Shown: positions 27,226 to 36,769, counted from the stretch's first letter. The stretch: DNA of 64,000 nt from Pandoraea norimbergensis (GCF_001465545.3 NZ_CP013480.3:372001-436000), one strand, 5' to 3'. Numbers and translations are program-made. The notes: generated from the sequence alone by a model not told the origin.

Positions 27226-28329
27226 TCAGCGCTTGATCGACTGTTGCCAGCGCTTCAGGAATTCGAGGCGCTTGGATTGGTCGAGATAGACGAGCAGGCC
27301 CGCACCGATCGGAATCGGCTTGAGCGCAGCGCCCAATTGCTGCGTGAGGTTGGCCATCGAGGTCTCGCCTTCCACGTCGGCGCGGATCGAGAACAGGTTG
27401 GCTTGATTCGCGAGCAGCGTCTGGCCGCGCTTCGAGAGCAGGTAGTCGACCCACAGCTTGGCGGCGTTGACGTTCTTGGCCTTCTTCGAGATGGTGACCA
27501 GACGGCTCACCACCTGCGTGTAATCGCGCGGGTAGACGTAGCCGATCGACGGGTCTTTTTTCGCCTTGGCAAACGCGTACGAGCCGAGAATGTTGTAGCC
27601 GATCAGGTTCTCACCCGACGAAATGCGCTCCATCATCGCGCCCGTGCTCGATTGCAGCTTCGGGTTGAGGGCACCCATCGCGCCGACGAGTTCCCACGTG
27701 ACTTCCGGGTTCACGCGCGCGTCTTGCGTGAGGTAGTTGAAGCCCACGCCGGACTTCTCGATGTCATAGGTCGTGACCTTGCCCTTGAACTTGGCCGGGT
27801 CCGACTGCAACAGCTTGATGAGTTCGACACGCGTTTGCGGCACTTGGTCGGCCGGCAGCAGACGCTTGTTGTAGACGATGGCGAGCGGCTCGTAGGTCGT
27901 GCCGTAAGCCTGCTTCTGGTACTGCGCCCATTGGGGGATGTGCGATGACTCGGGCGATTCGTAGCTCGCCATCGTGCCGTCGTTCACGAGCTTGACCTGG
28001 AGGTCCATGGCTGAGCTCCAGAGCACGTCGGCGCTGGTGCTGTTGGCGGCGTACTCGCTGATGTAGCGGTTGTACAGCTCGGTGCTGTTCATGTCGTTGT
28101 ACTCGACCTTCACACCGTAGAGCGCCTCGAAGTCCTTGATGAGCGGACGCACGAGGGCGGTGTCGGTCACTGAGTACACGATCAGCTTGCCTTCTTTCTT
28201 GGCGCCGTCGATGGTGGCCTGATAGTTCGCCGGGTATCCGGCGGGCACCTGCGCGTGAGCGACGGACAGGCCGGTCGCGAACAGTGCGGCAGCGGCCACG
28301 CAGCGCCCAAGCAGTTGCGTTTGCTTCAT
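27226..28329 (-). CDS. Periplasmic substrate-binding protein, Fbp/AfuA-like
   Basis: A 367-residue extracellular binding protein of the iron(III)-type family (also phosphonate, thiamine and phosphosugar binders). A Sec leader of about 26 residues ends at AHA-Q. Conserved family segments include GKLIVYSVTD, YGVKVEYNDMNSTELYNR and a C-terminal VDYLLSKRGQTLLA. The start at 28329 follows a GGAGG ribosome binding site. It is the first gene of the transport operon and lies divergent from a two-component system that probably controls it. Ligand unknown. Confidence 0.9.
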   Translation of the reverse strand: MKQTQLLGRCVAAAALFATGLSVAHAQVPAGYPANYQATIDGAKKEGKLIVYSVTDTALVRPLIKDFEALYGVKVEYNDMNSTELYNRYISEYAANSTSADVLWSSAMDLQVKLVNDGTMASYESPESSHIPQWAQYQKQAYGTTYEPLAIVYNKRLLPADQVPQTRVELIKLLQSDPAKFKGKVTTYDIEKSGVGFNYLTQDARVNPEVTWELVGAMGALNPKLQSSTGAMMERISSGENLIGYNILGSYAFAKAKKDPSIGYVYPRDYTQVVSRLVTISKKAKNVNAAKLWVDYLLSKRGQTLLANQANLFSIRADVEGETSMANLTQQLGAALKPIPIGAGLLVYLDQSKRLEFLKRWQQSIKR

Positions 28330-28483
28330 GTCTTCCTCCAGAGACCCCTTGAACGGGGTTTGTCGTTTTCTCGTGGCGCATGGTAATTTGCCGGAACTTT
28401 CAATTCGCTTTCGATTTCGTGTCGAATCCGGCCCATGAGCGGTTTTTCGGGTCATGGATTTCCCTAGGGTCTGGTCCCTTTTC

Positions 28484-29191
28484 ATGCGCATCCTGCTTGT
28501 CGAAGACAATCCGAGTCTGGCCAAATCCCTTGCCGAAGCCCTCACGCAGGCGCATTTCGCCGTCGATTGCATGCACGATGGCGAAGCTGCCGATCACGTG
28601 CTGCGCACGCAGGAGTATTCGCTCGTCATCCTCGATCTGGGCCTGCCGCGCCTCGATGGCCTTGAGCTGCTGCGCCGGCTGCGTCAGCGGCGCAACATGG
28701 TGCCGGTGCTGATTCTCACCGCCCACGGCTCGCTCGAAGACCGCGTGAAGGGGCTCAATCTCGGGGCCGACGATTATCTGTCGAAACCCTTCGAACTCGA
28801 TGAACTGGAGGCCCGCGCCCGGGCATTGATTCGCCGGTCGCAGCGGCATGAGAGCGCCGACGTGACTTGTGGGCCGCTCGTGTTCGATGGGGTGGAGCGC
28901 AGTTTTCGTCTCGATGGCGAATTGCTCGCGCTGACCAAACGCGAGCGCGCCGTGCTCGAAGTGCTGATTCTGCGCGGTGGCCGGGCGATCAATAAAGAAG
29001 CGCTGTCGGAGAAACTCTTCGGCATCGACGAGTCGGTGAATCCGGACGCCATCGAAATCTACGTCTACCGCCTGCGCAAGAAGCTCGAAGGCAGCGGTGT
29101 CGCCATCGTCACGTTGCGCGGACTCGGTTATCTGCTGGAAGCCAAACCCGACGCGGCGCCCGCCGTCCCCACGACACCTACGGCGTCGTAA
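28484..29191 (+). CDS. OmpR-family response regulator, TctD/QseB-like
   Basis: A 235-residue regulator with an N-terminal receiver domain (ILLVEDNP, phosphoacceptor Asp51 in ILDLGLP, Lys near 102 in SKPFE) and a C-terminal winged helix (about 125-220). The start at 28484 gives the canonical receiver N-terminus; the frame is open to 28454. It is transcribed away from the Fbp-type operon and sits 49 bases ahead of its kinase. Confidence 0.92.
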   Translation: MRILLVEDNPSLAKSLAEALTQAHFAVDCMHDGEAADHVLRTQEYSLVILDLGLPRLDGLELLRRLRQRRNMVPVLILTAHGSLEDRVKGLNLGADDYLSKPFELDELEARARALIRRSQRHESADVTCGPLVFDGVERSFRLDGELLALTKRERAVLEVLILRGGRAINKEALSEKLFGIDESVNPDAIEIYVYRLRKKLEGSGVAIVTLRGLGYLLEAKPDAAPAVPTTPTAS

Positions 29192-29240
29192 TCGCGTGCG
29201 CTTTCGCGCGCCCTAGCGCCCCCTTGAGCCCTTCTGCCTG

Positions 29241-30653
29241 ATGCCGCAACCGAATCTTCGCCGCCAACTGGCGCTCTGGCTGCTGTTCCCGCTGCTCGGA
29301 CTGCTCGCGCTCGATACCTGGCTCACGTATCAGCGCGCGATGAGTGCCGCCAATTCCGCGTTCGACCGGTCGCTGGAATTCTCGATCAAATCAATTCGCG
29401 AGGGCACGCAGTTGATCGATGGCGAGGTGCAGGTCAACCTGCCGTACCTAGCGCTGGAGATGTTCGAGTCGGATCGCGGCGGCAAGATCTATTACGTGAT
29501 TCGCGAAGACGGCGAGCGGGCGGTGACCGGGTATCACGATTTGCCGTTGCCGCCCTCGGTGGTCACGCCGGAGCCCTATCACTCGGTGTTTTACGATGCG
29601 ACCTATCGTGGCGAGGCGCTGCGCATGGGGGCGCTGAGACTGCCCGTGCACGATGTGCCGAATGCCAAGACGCGCGTGGTCTGGATCGTGGTGGGCGAGA
29701 CCACCGAGTCACGGCACGAACTCGCTCGCCAGATTCTGACCGGGGCGTTGCAGCAGGAAGTGCTGCTGGTGGTGCTGGCGCTGGCGATCGTGTGGCTTGG
29801 GGTGACGCGCGGTTTGCGTCCGCTCAATCGGCTGTCGGCGAAGGTGGCCGCGCGCAGCGAAGACGACACAACGCCGCTCGATAACGTGGATTTGCCGACG
29901 GAGGTCGAGCCGCTGGTTGAATCGATCAATCAGTATGTGGGGCGCGTCGGGCGCATGCAGGCATCGCGGCAACGCTTCTTTGCCGACGCCGCGCACCAGT
30001 TGAAGACGCCGCTGGCGATCATTCAGGCCGAGTCGGAACTGACCTTGCGCGAGACGTTGAGTGCGAGCGCACGGGAGCGCGTCGAGCGGCTCAACCTGGC
30101 CGTGAAGCAGGCGGCGAAAAGCGTCCGGCAGTTGCTGTCGCTGTCACGGCTGGAAGCCGACGTCGGTGCCCCGGCCGCGAAGGTGCCGCTTCGCCTAGAT
30201 GAAGTCGCGCGCAACACGACGCTGGACTGGTCGCCAGTGGCGCGATCACGAGGCATCGATCTCGGGTTTGAGAACGACGGCGTGGTCGACGTGTTGGGGC
30301 AACGCGAATTGCTCGCCGAGATGTGCGGCAATCTGATCGACAACGCGATTCGTTACGCAGGCGATGGCGCGGTCATTACCGTGCGCGTCGGTGTCGAACA
30401 TGGGGCACCGGTGTTGCAGGTGGTCGATAACGGACCGGGCATCCCCGCGCACGAGCACGACGCCGTGTTTCAGCGGTTCTATCGCAGCGAAACGACCGGA
30501 CAAGCCGTGGACGGGTCCGGGCTCGGACTGGCCATCGTGCGCGAGATTGCCCGCATGCATCGCGCCGAAGTCACGCTGGCCGACGCCCCGGGCGGTGGAC
30601 TGGCCGTCACCGTACGGTTTTTGGGATCGGACGCACCATCTGGGGTGGTGTAG
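29241..30653 (+). CDS. Sensor histidine kinase, TctE-like (2CSK_N sensor)
   Basis: A 470-residue membrane kinase: TM1 (about 10-30), a periplasmic 2CSK_N sensor domain (35-165), TM2 (about 172-188), HAMP, the H-box ADAAHQLKTPLA with phosphorylated His252, and an ATPase domain (NLIDNAIRYA, DNGPGIP, GSGLGLAIV). TctE-type kinases usually sense organic acids. Paired with the response regulator before it, it probably adjusts expression of the divergent importer. Confidence 0.92.
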   Translation: MPQPNLRRQLALWLLFPLLGLLALDTWLTYQRAMSAANSAFDRSLEFSIKSIREGTQLIDGEVQVNLPYLALEMFESDRGGKIYYVIREDGERAVTGYHDLPLPPSVVTPEPYHSVFYDATYRGEALRMGALRLPVHDVPNAKTRVVWIVVGETTESRHELARQILTGALQQEVLLVVLALAIVWLGVTRGLRPLNRLSAKVAARSEDDTTPLDNVDLPTEVEPLVESINQYVGRVGRMQASRQRFFADAAHQLKTPLAIIQAESELTLRETLSASARERVERLNLAVKQAAKSVRQLLSLSRLEADVGAPAAKVPLRLDEVARNTTLDWSPVARSRGIDLGFENDGVVDVLGQRELLAEMCGNLIDNAIRYAGDGAVITVRVGVEHGAPVLQVVDNGPGIPAHEHDAVFQRFYRSETTGQAVDGSGLGLAIVREIARMHRAEVTLADAPGGGLAVTVRFLGSDAPSGVV

Positions 30654-30783
30654 TAATAATTTCCAGATTTTGTTTCTTTTGAGGAATAAATTGGCTTGAT
30701 CGTCGAAATAGGCGAGTGATTTTGCAAGCCTTTTCTCGTTTTCGGCGCGTACGATCGATGCACATTTTTGCAGGAGCCCGATC

Positions 30784-31944
30784 ATGCGCGAAAAAGAACA
30801 ACTTCACTACTTCGACTACGCTGCCACCACTCCCGTTGATGCGGCGGTGATTGCGGCGATGGCCGATTGCCTTGGCGTCGACGGCGTGTTCGGCAATCCG
30901 GCATCGAGTTCGCACGCTGCCGGCACGACCGCCCGCCGACTCGTGGAGCGCTCACGTGCGCAGGTGGCGGCGCTGATCGGTGCCGACACGGCGGAGATCG
31001 TCTGGACGTCGGGCGCAACCGAATCGAACAACCTCGCGCTCAAGGGCTACGCCGAACTCGCGCAGGCGCGCCCGCACCTGATGACGAGCGTGATGGAACA
31101 CAAGGCCATTCTCGACACGATGGCCTATCTGGAAAAGCGGGGCTCCCCGGTGACGTATGTGACGCCGTCGGCCACCGGTGAAATTACGGCGGAGACGGTG
31201 GCTGCCGCATTGCGGCCGGACACCGGTCTGGTGTCGCTCATGCTCGTCAATAACGAACTTGGCACGTTGACCGATGTGACGGCCATCTCGAAGGTGGTGC
31301 ACGACGCTGGCGCGCTATTGCATGTGGATGCGGCGCAGGCGCTGGGCAAGACGCCGATCGATGTGAAGGCCATGGGCATCGATATGTTGTCGATGTCGGC
31401 GCACAAGGTTTATGGGCCGAAAGGGATCGGCGCGTTGTACGTCAATAAGGACGTGATGGCGCGTATCGCGCCGCAGATGCATGGCGGAGGACATGAGCGC
31501 GGCCTGCGCTCGGGCACGCTGGCGACGCATCAGATCGTCGGTATGGGCACGGCGTGCGAGTTGGCCATGCGCGGCATGACGGTGGATAACGAGCGCATCG
31601 GCAAGCTCAGCCGCCGCTTGCTCGATGGGGTTCTCTCGCTGGGCAACGTGACGCATAACGCGGCAAATGCCCGTCGGATTGCGCATACGTTGAGCCTGAC
31701 AGTGAATCATTCGGGGTTCTTCACGTTCATGCTGAACACCAATCTGGCGGTCTCGTCGACGTCGGCCTGCAATTCGGCTTCGGGTCAGCCGTCACACGTG
31801 TTGAGTGCCATTGGCGTGGACAGCGAGGCCGCAGGCCGCACGGTGCGTGTGAGTCTTGGGCGCTTCACCGACGAAGCCTCGGTCGACTTTGCGATCGCTT
31901 GTTTCGAGCGCGCACTTTGTCAGTGCCGCGCGTTGGCGGCGTGA
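30784..31944 (+). CDS. Cysteine desulfurase (class V aminotransferase)
   Basis: A 386-residue PLP enzyme of the NifS/IscS type that removes sulfur from cysteine. It has YFDYAATTPV at the N-terminus, SGATESNNLALKG, the PLP-binding Lys208 in SAHKVYGPKG, and the persulfide-carrying Cys329 in TSACNSASGQPSHVL. No iscU, iscA or sufE neighbours are present, so it is a stand-alone enzyme, perhaps serving a specific sulfur pathway. AGGAG precedes the start and a strong terminator follows. Confidence 0.9.
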   Translation: MREKEQLHYFDYAATTPVDAAVIAAMADCLGVDGVFGNPASSSHAAGTTARRLVERSRAQVAALIGADTAEIVWTSGATESNNLALKGYAELAQARPHLMTSVMEHKAILDTMAYLEKRGSPVTYVTPSATGEITAETVAAALRPDTGLVSLMLVNNELGTLTDVTAISKVVHDAGALLHVDAAQALGKTPIDVKAMGIDMLSMSAHKVYGPKGIGALYVNKDVMARIAPQMHGGGHERGLRSGTLATHQIVGMGTACELAMRGMTVDNERIGKLSRRLLDGVLSLGNVTHNAANARRIAHTLSLTVNHSGFFTFMLNTNLAVSSTSACNSASGQPSHVLSAIGVDSEAAGRTVRVSLGRFTDEASVDFAIACFERALCQCRALAA

Positions 31945-31993
31945 AGCGGATGGGATGAATCGCATCGCTGTTGCGACGCTTGAATAAGAGAAG

Positions 31994-32021
31994 GCGCCGT
32001 TCGAAGGAACGGCGCTTTTTT
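31994..32021 (+). terminator. Rho-independent terminator of the desulfurase gene
   Basis: A perfect 9-bp stem (GCGCCGTTC / GAACGGCGC), loop GAAG, then six T residues. Confidence 0.93.
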
Positions 32022-32033
32022 ATTGGGCGCGCG

Positions 32034-32948
32034 TCATTGGTCGCTGGCGGCTTGCTTCAACCAATCGCGAAATGCCGCCAGCCGGGGCAGCGTCGCACAC
32101 TCGGCGCGATAGACGATGTAGTACGCAAGCGTCGATGCGCAATCCACCTCGGGGAATAGTCGCACCAGTCGCTGCGCGGCGAGATCGTCACGTACGAGCA
32201 CGCTGCGGGCAAGGGCGATGCCGTGCCCGTCGATAGCCGCCTGCAACACGGCCGCCGAGTTGTTGACCTTCAGGCCGGCTCGCGTGGTCACGTCGGATAC
32301 GCCAGCGTGATCCAGCCACGATGGCCATGTGACGAAGCCCGCCGCGGTATCCACCGACAGGTCGTGAATCAACGTCATGCCTCGCAGATCCTCCGGGTGC
32401 TGCAACGTGGGATGCTCGCGCAGCAGCGACGGCGCGCAGACAGGAAAGACCTGTTCATCCATCAGCTTCTCGGCCATCAACCCGGGCCAGCGCCCCTGAC
32501 CGTAACGCACGCCGATATCGATGCCTTGCGCGACGAAGTCCGCCAGTTTGAGGCTGGTGTCGAGTCGCACGTCGGTGTCCGGCCACGCGCTCTGGAAGTC
32601 GTCGATACGCGGCAGCAGCCATTTCGCGGCGAACGCGGGGCTGACCGTCACCGTGAGCATACCGACGGCAGACCCTTCGCGTAGTTTGGCGAACCCTAGG
32701 TTGAGACGATCGAAGCCGTCGCGAATGTCGGGCAGTGCCCGCTGCGCGGCCTGCGTCGGCACGAGACGCGCCCGCCCGGCGCTGCTGCGCTCGAAGAGCG
32801 GTACGCCCAGCCACGCTTCGAGACTGCGCACCATCTGGCCGACGGCCGCGGGCGTCACGTTCAACTCGGCAGCGGCGGCAGAAAAGCTCTGATGCCGCGC
32901 GCTGGCTTCGAATGCCCGTAGCGCATTGAGGAACACCGGTGCTTTCAT
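32034..32948 (-). CDS. LysR-family transcriptional regulator, GcvA-like
   Basis: A 304-residue regulator: the N-terminal helix-turn-helix (LNALRAFEASARHQSFSAAA ... VTPAAVGQMVRSLE) and the GcvA-type effector domain (SPAFAAKWLLPRI). The start at 32948 gives the normal LysR N-terminus; the longer frame to 33065 is not supported. It is divergent from the short-chain dehydrogenase gene and probably controls it. Confidence 0.92.
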   Translation of the reverse strand: MKAPVFLNALRAFEASARHQSFSAAAAELNVTPAAVGQMVRSLEAWLGVPLFERSSAGRARLVPTQAAQRALPDIRDGFDRLNLGFAKLREGSAVGMLTVTVSPAFAAKWLLPRIDDFQSAWPDTDVRLDTSLKLADFVAQGIDIGVRYGQGRWPGLMAEKLMDEQVFPVCAPSLLREHPTLQHPEDLRGMTLIHDLSVDTAAGFVTWPSWLDHAGVSDVTTRAGLKVNNSAAVLQAAIDGHGIALARSVLVRDDLAAQRLVRLFPEVDCASTLAYYIVYRAECATLPRLAAFRDWLKQAASDQ

Positions 32949-33120
32949 GATGGAAAGATTTTCTTTCAATGCGACGCAGAATAACTGATTTGTGAAGACC
33001 TCGTTGGACGCCAACAATGTGGATATCGAACGACGACGGTGGTGTGCAGTAACGGCGCATGCCATAGCGACGTCCGGCGTTATCTATCGAGTTACCGAAC
33101 TGTCTTCAGGAGTCAGCAAA

Positions 33121-33897
33121 ATGAAAAGTTTTTCTTCCAAGGTTGCCATCATCACGGGTGGCGGATCCGGCATCGGCAAGGAAGTGGCGAAACGTCTGGT
33201 CGCCGAGGGCGCCCGCGTGGTGATCGGCGGTCGTGACGCAGCCAAGCTCGCGGCGGCTGCCGCACAAATCGACCCGACGGGCGCGAATGTGCGATATCTG
33301 GCGAGCGACATCGCTCAACCGGCGACGGCGTCGGCGTTAGTTGAGCTGGCGACGTCGGCCTTCGGGGGCGTCGACATTCTGGTGAACAACGCAGGTGTCT
33401 TCCGTCCCAAGGCGTTTCTGGAACTGAACGAGGAGGAATACGACGGCTTTGTCGACATCATCCTCAAGGGCAAGTTCTTCATGGCACAGGCGGCTGCCAA
33501 GGCAATGATGCAACGTGGCGGCGGTGCCATTGTGCAGACCGGCTCGCTGTGGGCGTTGCAAGCCATCGGGGCCACGCCTTCGTCGGCGTACTCGGCAGCG
33601 AACGCCGGCGTGCATGCTCTCACACGCAATCTGGCCATCGAACTCGCGCCACTCAATATCCGTATCAACACCGTGGCGCCGGCGGTGGTCGAGACGCCGG
33701 TCTACAACACGTTCATGAGCGATGACGAAGTCAAAGCCACACTGCCCGCGTTCAACGCGTTCCATCCGCTTGGCCGCAACGGTCAACCGCGCGATGTGGC
33801 CGAGGCGATTCTGTTTCTCGCATCGGGCGCCGCATCGTGGATTACTGGCACCGTGCTGCCAGTCGACGGCGGGGTGATGGCCGGGCGTCAGGCCTGA
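33121..33897 (+). CDS. Short-chain dehydrogenase/reductase with an altered active site
   Basis: A 258-residue classical SDR with the TGGGSGIG cofactor motif (about 13-20), NNAG (near 90) and the C-terminal PVDGGVMAG segment. The catalytic Ser and Tyr157 are present, but the usual YxxxK reads Tyr-Ser-Ala-Ala-Asn: codon 161 is AAC instead of a Lys codon. The rest is well conserved, so this may be a real variant with reduced or different activity, or a sequencing or recent mutational change. AGGAG precedes the start. A LysR gene is divergent. Confidence 0.9.
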   Translation: MKSFSSKVAIITGGGSGIGKEVAKRLVAEGARVVIGGRDAAKLAAAAAQIDPTGANVRYLASDIAQPATASALVELATSAFGGVDILVNNAGVFRPKAFLELNEEEYDGFVDIILKGKFFMAQAAAKAMMQRGGGAIVQTGSLWALQAIGATPSSAYSAANAGVHALTRNLAIELAPLNIRINTVAPAVVETPVYNTFMSDDEVKATLPAFNAFHPLGRNGQPRDVAEAILFLASGAASWITGTVLPVDGGVMAGRQA

Positions 33898-33920
33898 AAT
33901 CGCATCGGCGATTTTCAGGC
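33892..33920 (+). terminator. Hairpin overlapping the SDR stop codon
   Basis: GCCTGAAATCGC pairs with GCGATTTTCAGGC apart from one extra T. The stem includes the stop codon (33895-33897). There is no long T-run, so termination strength is uncertain. Confidence 0.6.
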
Positions 33921-34083
33921 GGTGGTGAGAGGAACGCGTGGGCGAGTTGATCTGTCACAAGTTGACGAATATTCAACGCGCATCGCCTTGATGGGTCAAA
34001 GTCACCGTCCTGTATTATGCTTTGAACCACTTGCAAATCTATTCTCTCCCTCTCCCCACCCACCTTGATGTCTGGAGGTATGT

Positions 34084-35553
34084 ATGAGCAAAGAGAAAGA
34101 ACGTCACGACACCGGATCCACTACCGGTGCGGGCGCCCCGGCGGCGAGCGATCGCAATACGCTGTCGGTCGGGCCGGACGGTCCGCTGTTGCTCCATGAC
34201 GTTCACTTCATCGAACAGATGGCGCATTTCAACCGTGAGAAGGTGCCTGAGCGCCAGCCTCACGCCAAAGGCGCCGGTGCCTTCGGTGTCTTCGAAACCT
34301 CCGAGGATGTGAGCCGTTACACGAAGGCGGCACTGTTCAAGAAAGGCGCGAAAACCGAGATGCTCGCGCGTTTTTCCACCGTCGCGGGCGAATCCGGCAG
34401 CCCCGATACCTGGCGCGACGTGCGCGGGTTCTCTCTGAAGTTCTATACCGACGAAGGCAACTACGATCTCGTTGGTAACAACACCCCGATCTTCTTTGTT
34501 CGCGATCCGATGAAGTTTCCGCACTTCATCCGGAGCCAGAAACGTTTGCCCGATTCGGGCCTGCGCGATAACCACATGCAATGGGATTTCTGGACCAACA
34601 ATCCGGAGTCGGCGCATCAGGTCACCTATCTGATGGGCGATCGTGGTCTGCCGCGTACTTGGCGGCACATGAATGGCTATGGTTCGCATACCTACATGTG
34701 GGTCAACGCCAGCGGCGAGAAATTCTGGGTGAAGTATCACTTTCATACCGAACAGGGTATGGAATTCTTCAGCAACGCCGAAGCGGCGACGATGTCGGGT
34801 CAGGACGCCGATTTCCACCGCCGGGATCTGTTCGACGCGATTGCCCGCGGTGAAAACCCGAGCTGGATCATGTCGGTGCAGGTCATGCCGTATGCAGACG
34901 CTAAAAAGTACCGCTTCAATCCGTTCGATCTCACGAAGACGTGGTCGCACAAGGACTATCCGCTGATCAAGGTGGGCAAGATGACGCTCAACCGCAATCC
35001 GGAGAATTTCTTCGCGCAGATCGAGCAAGCCGCCTTCTCGCCGGGGAATACGGTGCCGGGTATCGGCTTGTCGCCGGACAAGATGCTGCTGGGCCGCGCG
35101 TTTGCGTACAACGATGCGCAGCGCAATCGCATCGGCACGAACTTCCATCAACTGCCGGTCAACCGCCCGAAGGTGCCCGTGCAGTCGTACATGTTCGACG
35201 GGCATATGGCGTTCGAACATAGTGGCAATGCGCCGACGTACGTGCCGAACAGCGGCGGACGTCCGTACGCCGATCAGACCGGCGCGGCGGAAGACGGTTG
35301 GGAGTCGGACGGCGACATGGTGCGCAACGCCTACACGCTGCACAAGGAAGACGACGATTTCTCGCAACCGGGAAATCTGGTGCGCAACGTGTTTGACGAC
35401 GCCGCACGGGCACGTCTCGTCGAGACAGTGTCGGGCGCGTTACTCGCGGGCGTGCGAAGCCCGGTGCTGGAACGTGCGTTCGACTACTGGAAGCAGATCG
35501 ACGCCGATGTGGGCGCGCGTATCGAGAAAGCAGTGAAGAGCGCGAAGAAGTAA
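34084..35553 (+). CDS. katA: Monofunctional haem catalase (small-subunit, KatA-type)
   Basis: A 489-residue catalase that converts hydrogen peroxide to water and oxygen. It has the distal His60 in [12 protein letters not shown], the Asn in [13 protein letters not shown], and the proximal haem Tyr in [14 protein letters not shown]. Length fits the small-subunit clade. There is no signal peptide, so it is cytoplasmic. It is monocistronic with a strong terminator. The ATG follows GGAGG (about 34074-34079). Confidence 0.95.
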   Translation: MSKEKERHDTGSTTGAGAPAASDRNTLSVGPDGPLLLHDVHFIEQMAHFNREKVPERQPHAKGAGAFGVFETSEDVSRYTKAALFKKGAKTEMLARFSTVAGESGSPDTWRDVRGFSLKFYTDEGNYDLVGNNTPIFFVRDPMKFPHFIRSQKRLPDSGLRDNHMQWDFWTNNPESAHQVTYLMGDRGLPRTWRHMNGYGSHTYMWVNASGEKFWVKYHFHTEQGMEFFSNAEAATMSGQDADFHRRDLFDAIARGENPSWIMSVQVMPYADAKKYRFNPFDLTKTWSHKDYPLIKVGKMTLNRNPENFFAQIEQAAFSPGNTVPGIGLSPDKMLLGRAFAYNDAQRNRIGTNFHQLPVNRPKVPVQSYMFDGHMAFEHSGNAPTYVPNSGGRPYADQTGAAEDGWESDGDMVRNAYTLHKEDDDFSQPGNLVRNVFDDAARARLVETVSGALLAGVRSPVLERAFDYWKQIDADVGARIEKAVKSAKK

Positions 35554-35574
35554 TTGAAGTATTAAGCGCGAAGG

Positions 35575-35603
35575 TAAGCGCCCCGGCAACCCCGGGGCGC
35601 TTA
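35575..35603 (+). terminator. Hairpin terminator of the catalase gene
   Basis: A perfect 12-bp stem (TAAGCGCCCCGG / CCGGGGCGCTTA) with a 5-base loop, beginning 22 bases after the catalase stop. Confidence 0.85.
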
Positions 35604-35648
35604 CGGAGCGATAGCGGCGGGTGGCGATGCGTGGCATCGTCCCCGCCG

Positions 35649-36197
35649 TTAGTGTTTTGTACAGGCACAGGTCGGGTTTTTTGCGTCTAGCGCGGCGATA
35701 CCTTCCAACACGTCTTGTCCGGTCGGTGTGGCCCGCAGCAGGTCGATCGTCGTCGGGTCGAAGCGCTCGGTAATCCGGGCCATCGTTGTGCCGGCCACCT
35801 GGATCGCGCGTACCGGATCGTAGGTACCCATCACGCGCAGGACCTCCGTCGCTCGCGCACCGAACACCGCATCGACAATTTCCGGCGTCTCGAACAGCAT
35901 GACTTCGAGCGTCGGCGCGACAATCCGGACTTCGCAACGACTCTCTGAGGCATACGCCCACAAGGTCTGCTCAGCACTACCCAGTTGGGCGCTGATCAGA
36001 TCGGGATACACGCTGAATGCATTGCGGATCAGAATTGTGGGCGCAGCAAATTGCGAGAGCGTGCGTCGTGTGCAAGGTACTGCATCCCACATCCCATGGG
36101 ACGTAAAGAACCAAGACGAACGCACGACATCACTGGGCAACCAGGCTTGCAGAAGCGTGAAGGCGTCTCGTGATGGACATACGATGCTACGTTTCAT
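35649..36197 (-). CDS. Hypothetical protein coupled to an Mrr-like nuclease
   Basis: A 182-residue soluble protein of no family I recognise. It has an aromatic N-terminal half (SSWFFTSHGMWDAV) and a helical C-terminal half ending in a Cys-rich tail (CACTKH), which might bind a metal. Its start codon overlaps the stop of the upstream nuclease gene (ATGA), so the two are translationally coupled and probably work together. Function unknown; a partner or regulatory subunit of the nuclease is an inference from the coupling. Confidence 0.7.
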   Translation of the reverse strand: MKRSIVCPSRDAFTLLQAWLPSDVVRSSWFFTSHGMWDAVPCTRRTLSQFAAPTILIRNAFSVYPDLISAQLGSAEQTLWAYASESRCEVRIVAPTLEVMLFETPEIVDAVFGARATEVLRVMGTYDPVRAIQVAGTTMARITERFDPTTIDLLRATPTGQDVLEGIAALDAKNPTCACTKH

Positions 36198-36769
36198 ACG
36201 AGTAGGTCCTTGTGTTGATTTTTATCGTAATGCGTCGCGTGCTCCAGGCACGCTTGATACTTCGCCCGCATCAGATGCGAGAAGTCGCGCTGTAGTACGC
36301 ATTTTTCGATGTCCTTGCCCGTCCAGCACAAGATCGTCTGCGGCTTGGTGAAATTGACCATGGTGATGGCGGCATCGGTGAAGTCGCCGCTGGTGAATAG
36401 GCAGCCGATCATCGCCGAAGGTCGGCGAGCCAACTGGCTGCGCAGTTTCGCAATGGGCGTGAAGTCGACGTGATGCTTGGTGCGCCGCCGGGCATCCGAA
36501 TGGTCCTTGCACTCGATCAATGCCGCGATACCTGCGACATACACGACGCCGTCGATTTGCTCGACGTTCACCGTATCCAGCAAATCCACCCGATACGGCC
36601 ACCGAACCTGCGCGCCGCTCAACTCGAAGCCTTTGAGCACCAGATATTCCAGCGCCTTGCCCGGGTCCCAGTCCGGGGTGGCGCACGTCATCACGCCATG
36701 CCATAGCTGTGCGATGTCGGTCCAGTCGTAGCGACTCACCCGATCGGTGTATTGCGTGTCTGCGGTCAT
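36194..36769 (-). CDS. Mrr-like PD-(D/E)XK restriction endonuclease-domain protein
   Basis: A 191-residue protein with the Mrr_cat fold: a helix with Glu41 (KALEYLVLKGFEL), Asp73 in QIDGVVYVAG and the Glu-Cys-Lys metal site at 86-88 (ALIECKDHSD), then the LARRPSAMIGCLFTSGDFTD segment typical of Mrr proteins. Mrr enzymes cut modified foreign DNA (type IV restriction); this protein has no recognisation domain besides the nuclease, so specificity would need a partner. The start at 36769 has GGAGG; the frame to 36955 has no support. Its stop overlaps the start of an unknown gene by four bases. Confidence 0.8.
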   Translation of the reverse strand: MTADTQYTDRVSRYDWTDIAQLWHGVMTCATPDWDPGKALEYLVLKGFELSGAQVRWPYRVDLLDTVNVEQIDGVVYVAGIAALIECKDHSDARRRTKHHVDFTPIAKLRSQLARRPSAMIGCLFTSGDFTDAAITMVNFTKPQTILCWTGKDIEKCVLQRDFSHLMRAKYQACLEHATHYDKNQHKDLLV

